Positions 5,571-5,723 of a stretch of DNA of 5,723 nucleotides are shown here, piece by piece. The notes beneath the pieces were generated by a model. That model ran no database searches, was not told where the DNA came from, and saw only the letters and a list, made by a program, of their open reading frames with translations. Both the position numbers and the translations under genes were made by a program. Each line of letters starts with the position of its first letter. Position 1 is the first letter of the stretch. The stretch is from an uncultured beta proteobacterium (lineage in GTDB: Bacteria; Pseudomonadota; Gammaproteobacteria; Burkholderiales; Rhodocyclaceae), in contig CAIVZW010000817.1 in assembly GCA_903910495.1 (NCBI GenBank), forward strand, positions 1-5,723, in the 5' to 3' direction.

Positions 5571-5615
5571 GCCCCGAAGGCAACGGGGCCTTGGGCTCAA
5601 GTCCTCCTGGGGGGC
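5571..5615 (+). repeat. Copy of the short inserted sequence with a diverged right end
   Basis: Positions 5571-5600 match 4681-4710 with one difference. The right part (GTCCTCCTGGGGGG) is only loosely like the other copies and lacks the TACAGAGCC end. GCCCCG and CGGGGC (5571-5576 and 5584-5589) form a perfect 6-bp stem here. It lies between hairpin 2 and the right terminus of the enclosing element, not in an apex. Confidence 0.65.
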
Positions 5616-5700
5616 GAATACTTCAGCATTCCCCCAATGAGCTTCCCCCGAAATTTCCTCTGCCAAATCTGGCGACTGATAATCGGTACGACTCGCCGCC

Positions 5701-5717
5701 TGGCGTATACTTCGCCA
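5701..5717 (+). promoter_or_regulatory. Candidate promoter -10 inside a palindrome, reading out of the window
   Basis: TATACT (5706-5711) is a 5/6 match to the -10 box. It is framed by inverted arms TGGCG (5701-5705) and CGCCA (5713-5717). No clear -35 was found 16-18 bases upstream. It may start a gene beyond the right edge. The bases 5634-5700 show nothing else recognisable. Confidence 0.35.
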
Positions 5718-5723
5718 TTTTGA

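Larger units (their letters stand above)
5432..5633. repeat. Composite twin-hairpin element with terminal inverted repeats and two nested inserts
   Basis: The left end GGAAACGCTGATTTATTCG (5432-5450) is answered by an inverted right end GAATACTTCAGCATTCCC (5616-5633), matching at about 15 of 19 positions; the same ends bound the 3708-3819 element. Hairpin 1 has arms GTTCCCG (5459-5465) and CGGGAAC (5520-5526), split by an insert. Hairpin 2, ATCCTCGC...GCGGGGAT (5548-5567), is intact with one wobble pair. A second insert (5571-5615) lies between hairpin 2 and the right end, where the 3708 element has only about 8 bases. It starts at the base after the vapC stop and may serve as its terminator. 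Confidence 0.75.

Noticed and set aside
3046..5633. The repeats as a CRISPR array
   Set aside because: Copies are far apart, palindromic, of different lengths and nested; there are no regular spacers and no cas genes.
5352..5666. A minus-strand open frame of 104 codons over the vapC end and the following repeat
   Set aside because: Most of it is repeat DNA and the rest is antisense to vapC. The product is Arg/Pro-rich without features.

Overview
The window looks like a stretch of chromosome from a GC-rich proteobacterium, most likely a betaproteobacterium, perhaps Rhodocyclales. The basis is the high GC with strong G/C third positions, the gene families present (a TolC/MacA-type efflux pair, YaeQ, YccF) and Neisseria-like twin-hairpin intergenic repeats. 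The order-level guess is inference. No rRNA, tRNA, CRISPR array or transposase gene was seen.

Layout. Positions 1-2400 (minus strand) hold a two-gene efflux operon: a TolC-family outer-membrane channel (979-2400), then, with an ATGA stop/start overlap, a MacA-like periplasmic adaptor (1-982) that runs off the left edge. An inner-membrane pump gene would be expected beyond the edge. A short palindromic -10 region (2425-2439) separates this operon from the divergent yaeQ (2487-3035, plus strand). Next come yccF (3194-3655, minus; a membrane protein with an internal duplication) and a histidine-phosphatase-superfamily gene (3840-4490, minus). A complete vapBC toxin-antitoxin pair (4839-5431, plus) follows, with a well-formed operator upstream. 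The last 292 bases hold a composite repeat and a promoter-like palindrome pointing out of the window.

The least ordinary part is the intergenic DNA. Four gaps carry palindromic repeat elements (3046-3173, 3708-3819, 4611-4742, 5432-5633). The one at 3708-3819 is uninterrupted: two hairpins facing each other inside imperfect terminal inverted repeats. The other three carry copies or remnants of a second short sequence of about 40-60 bp. Its marks are a GCCCCGAAGG-type left end and a TACYCCTGGGGT right end. It sits at a hairpin apex, between hairpin and terminus, or between hairpin and closing repeat. This looks like a small non-autonomous element nested inside another. Two copies flank vapBC in the same orientation, so the toxin-antitoxin pair is bracketed by direct repeats.

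Functionally, the efflux genes form one machine. vapBC is self-contained and probably acquired. yaeQ, yccF and the phosphatase look like independent housekeeping or accessory genes with no visible shared pathway.
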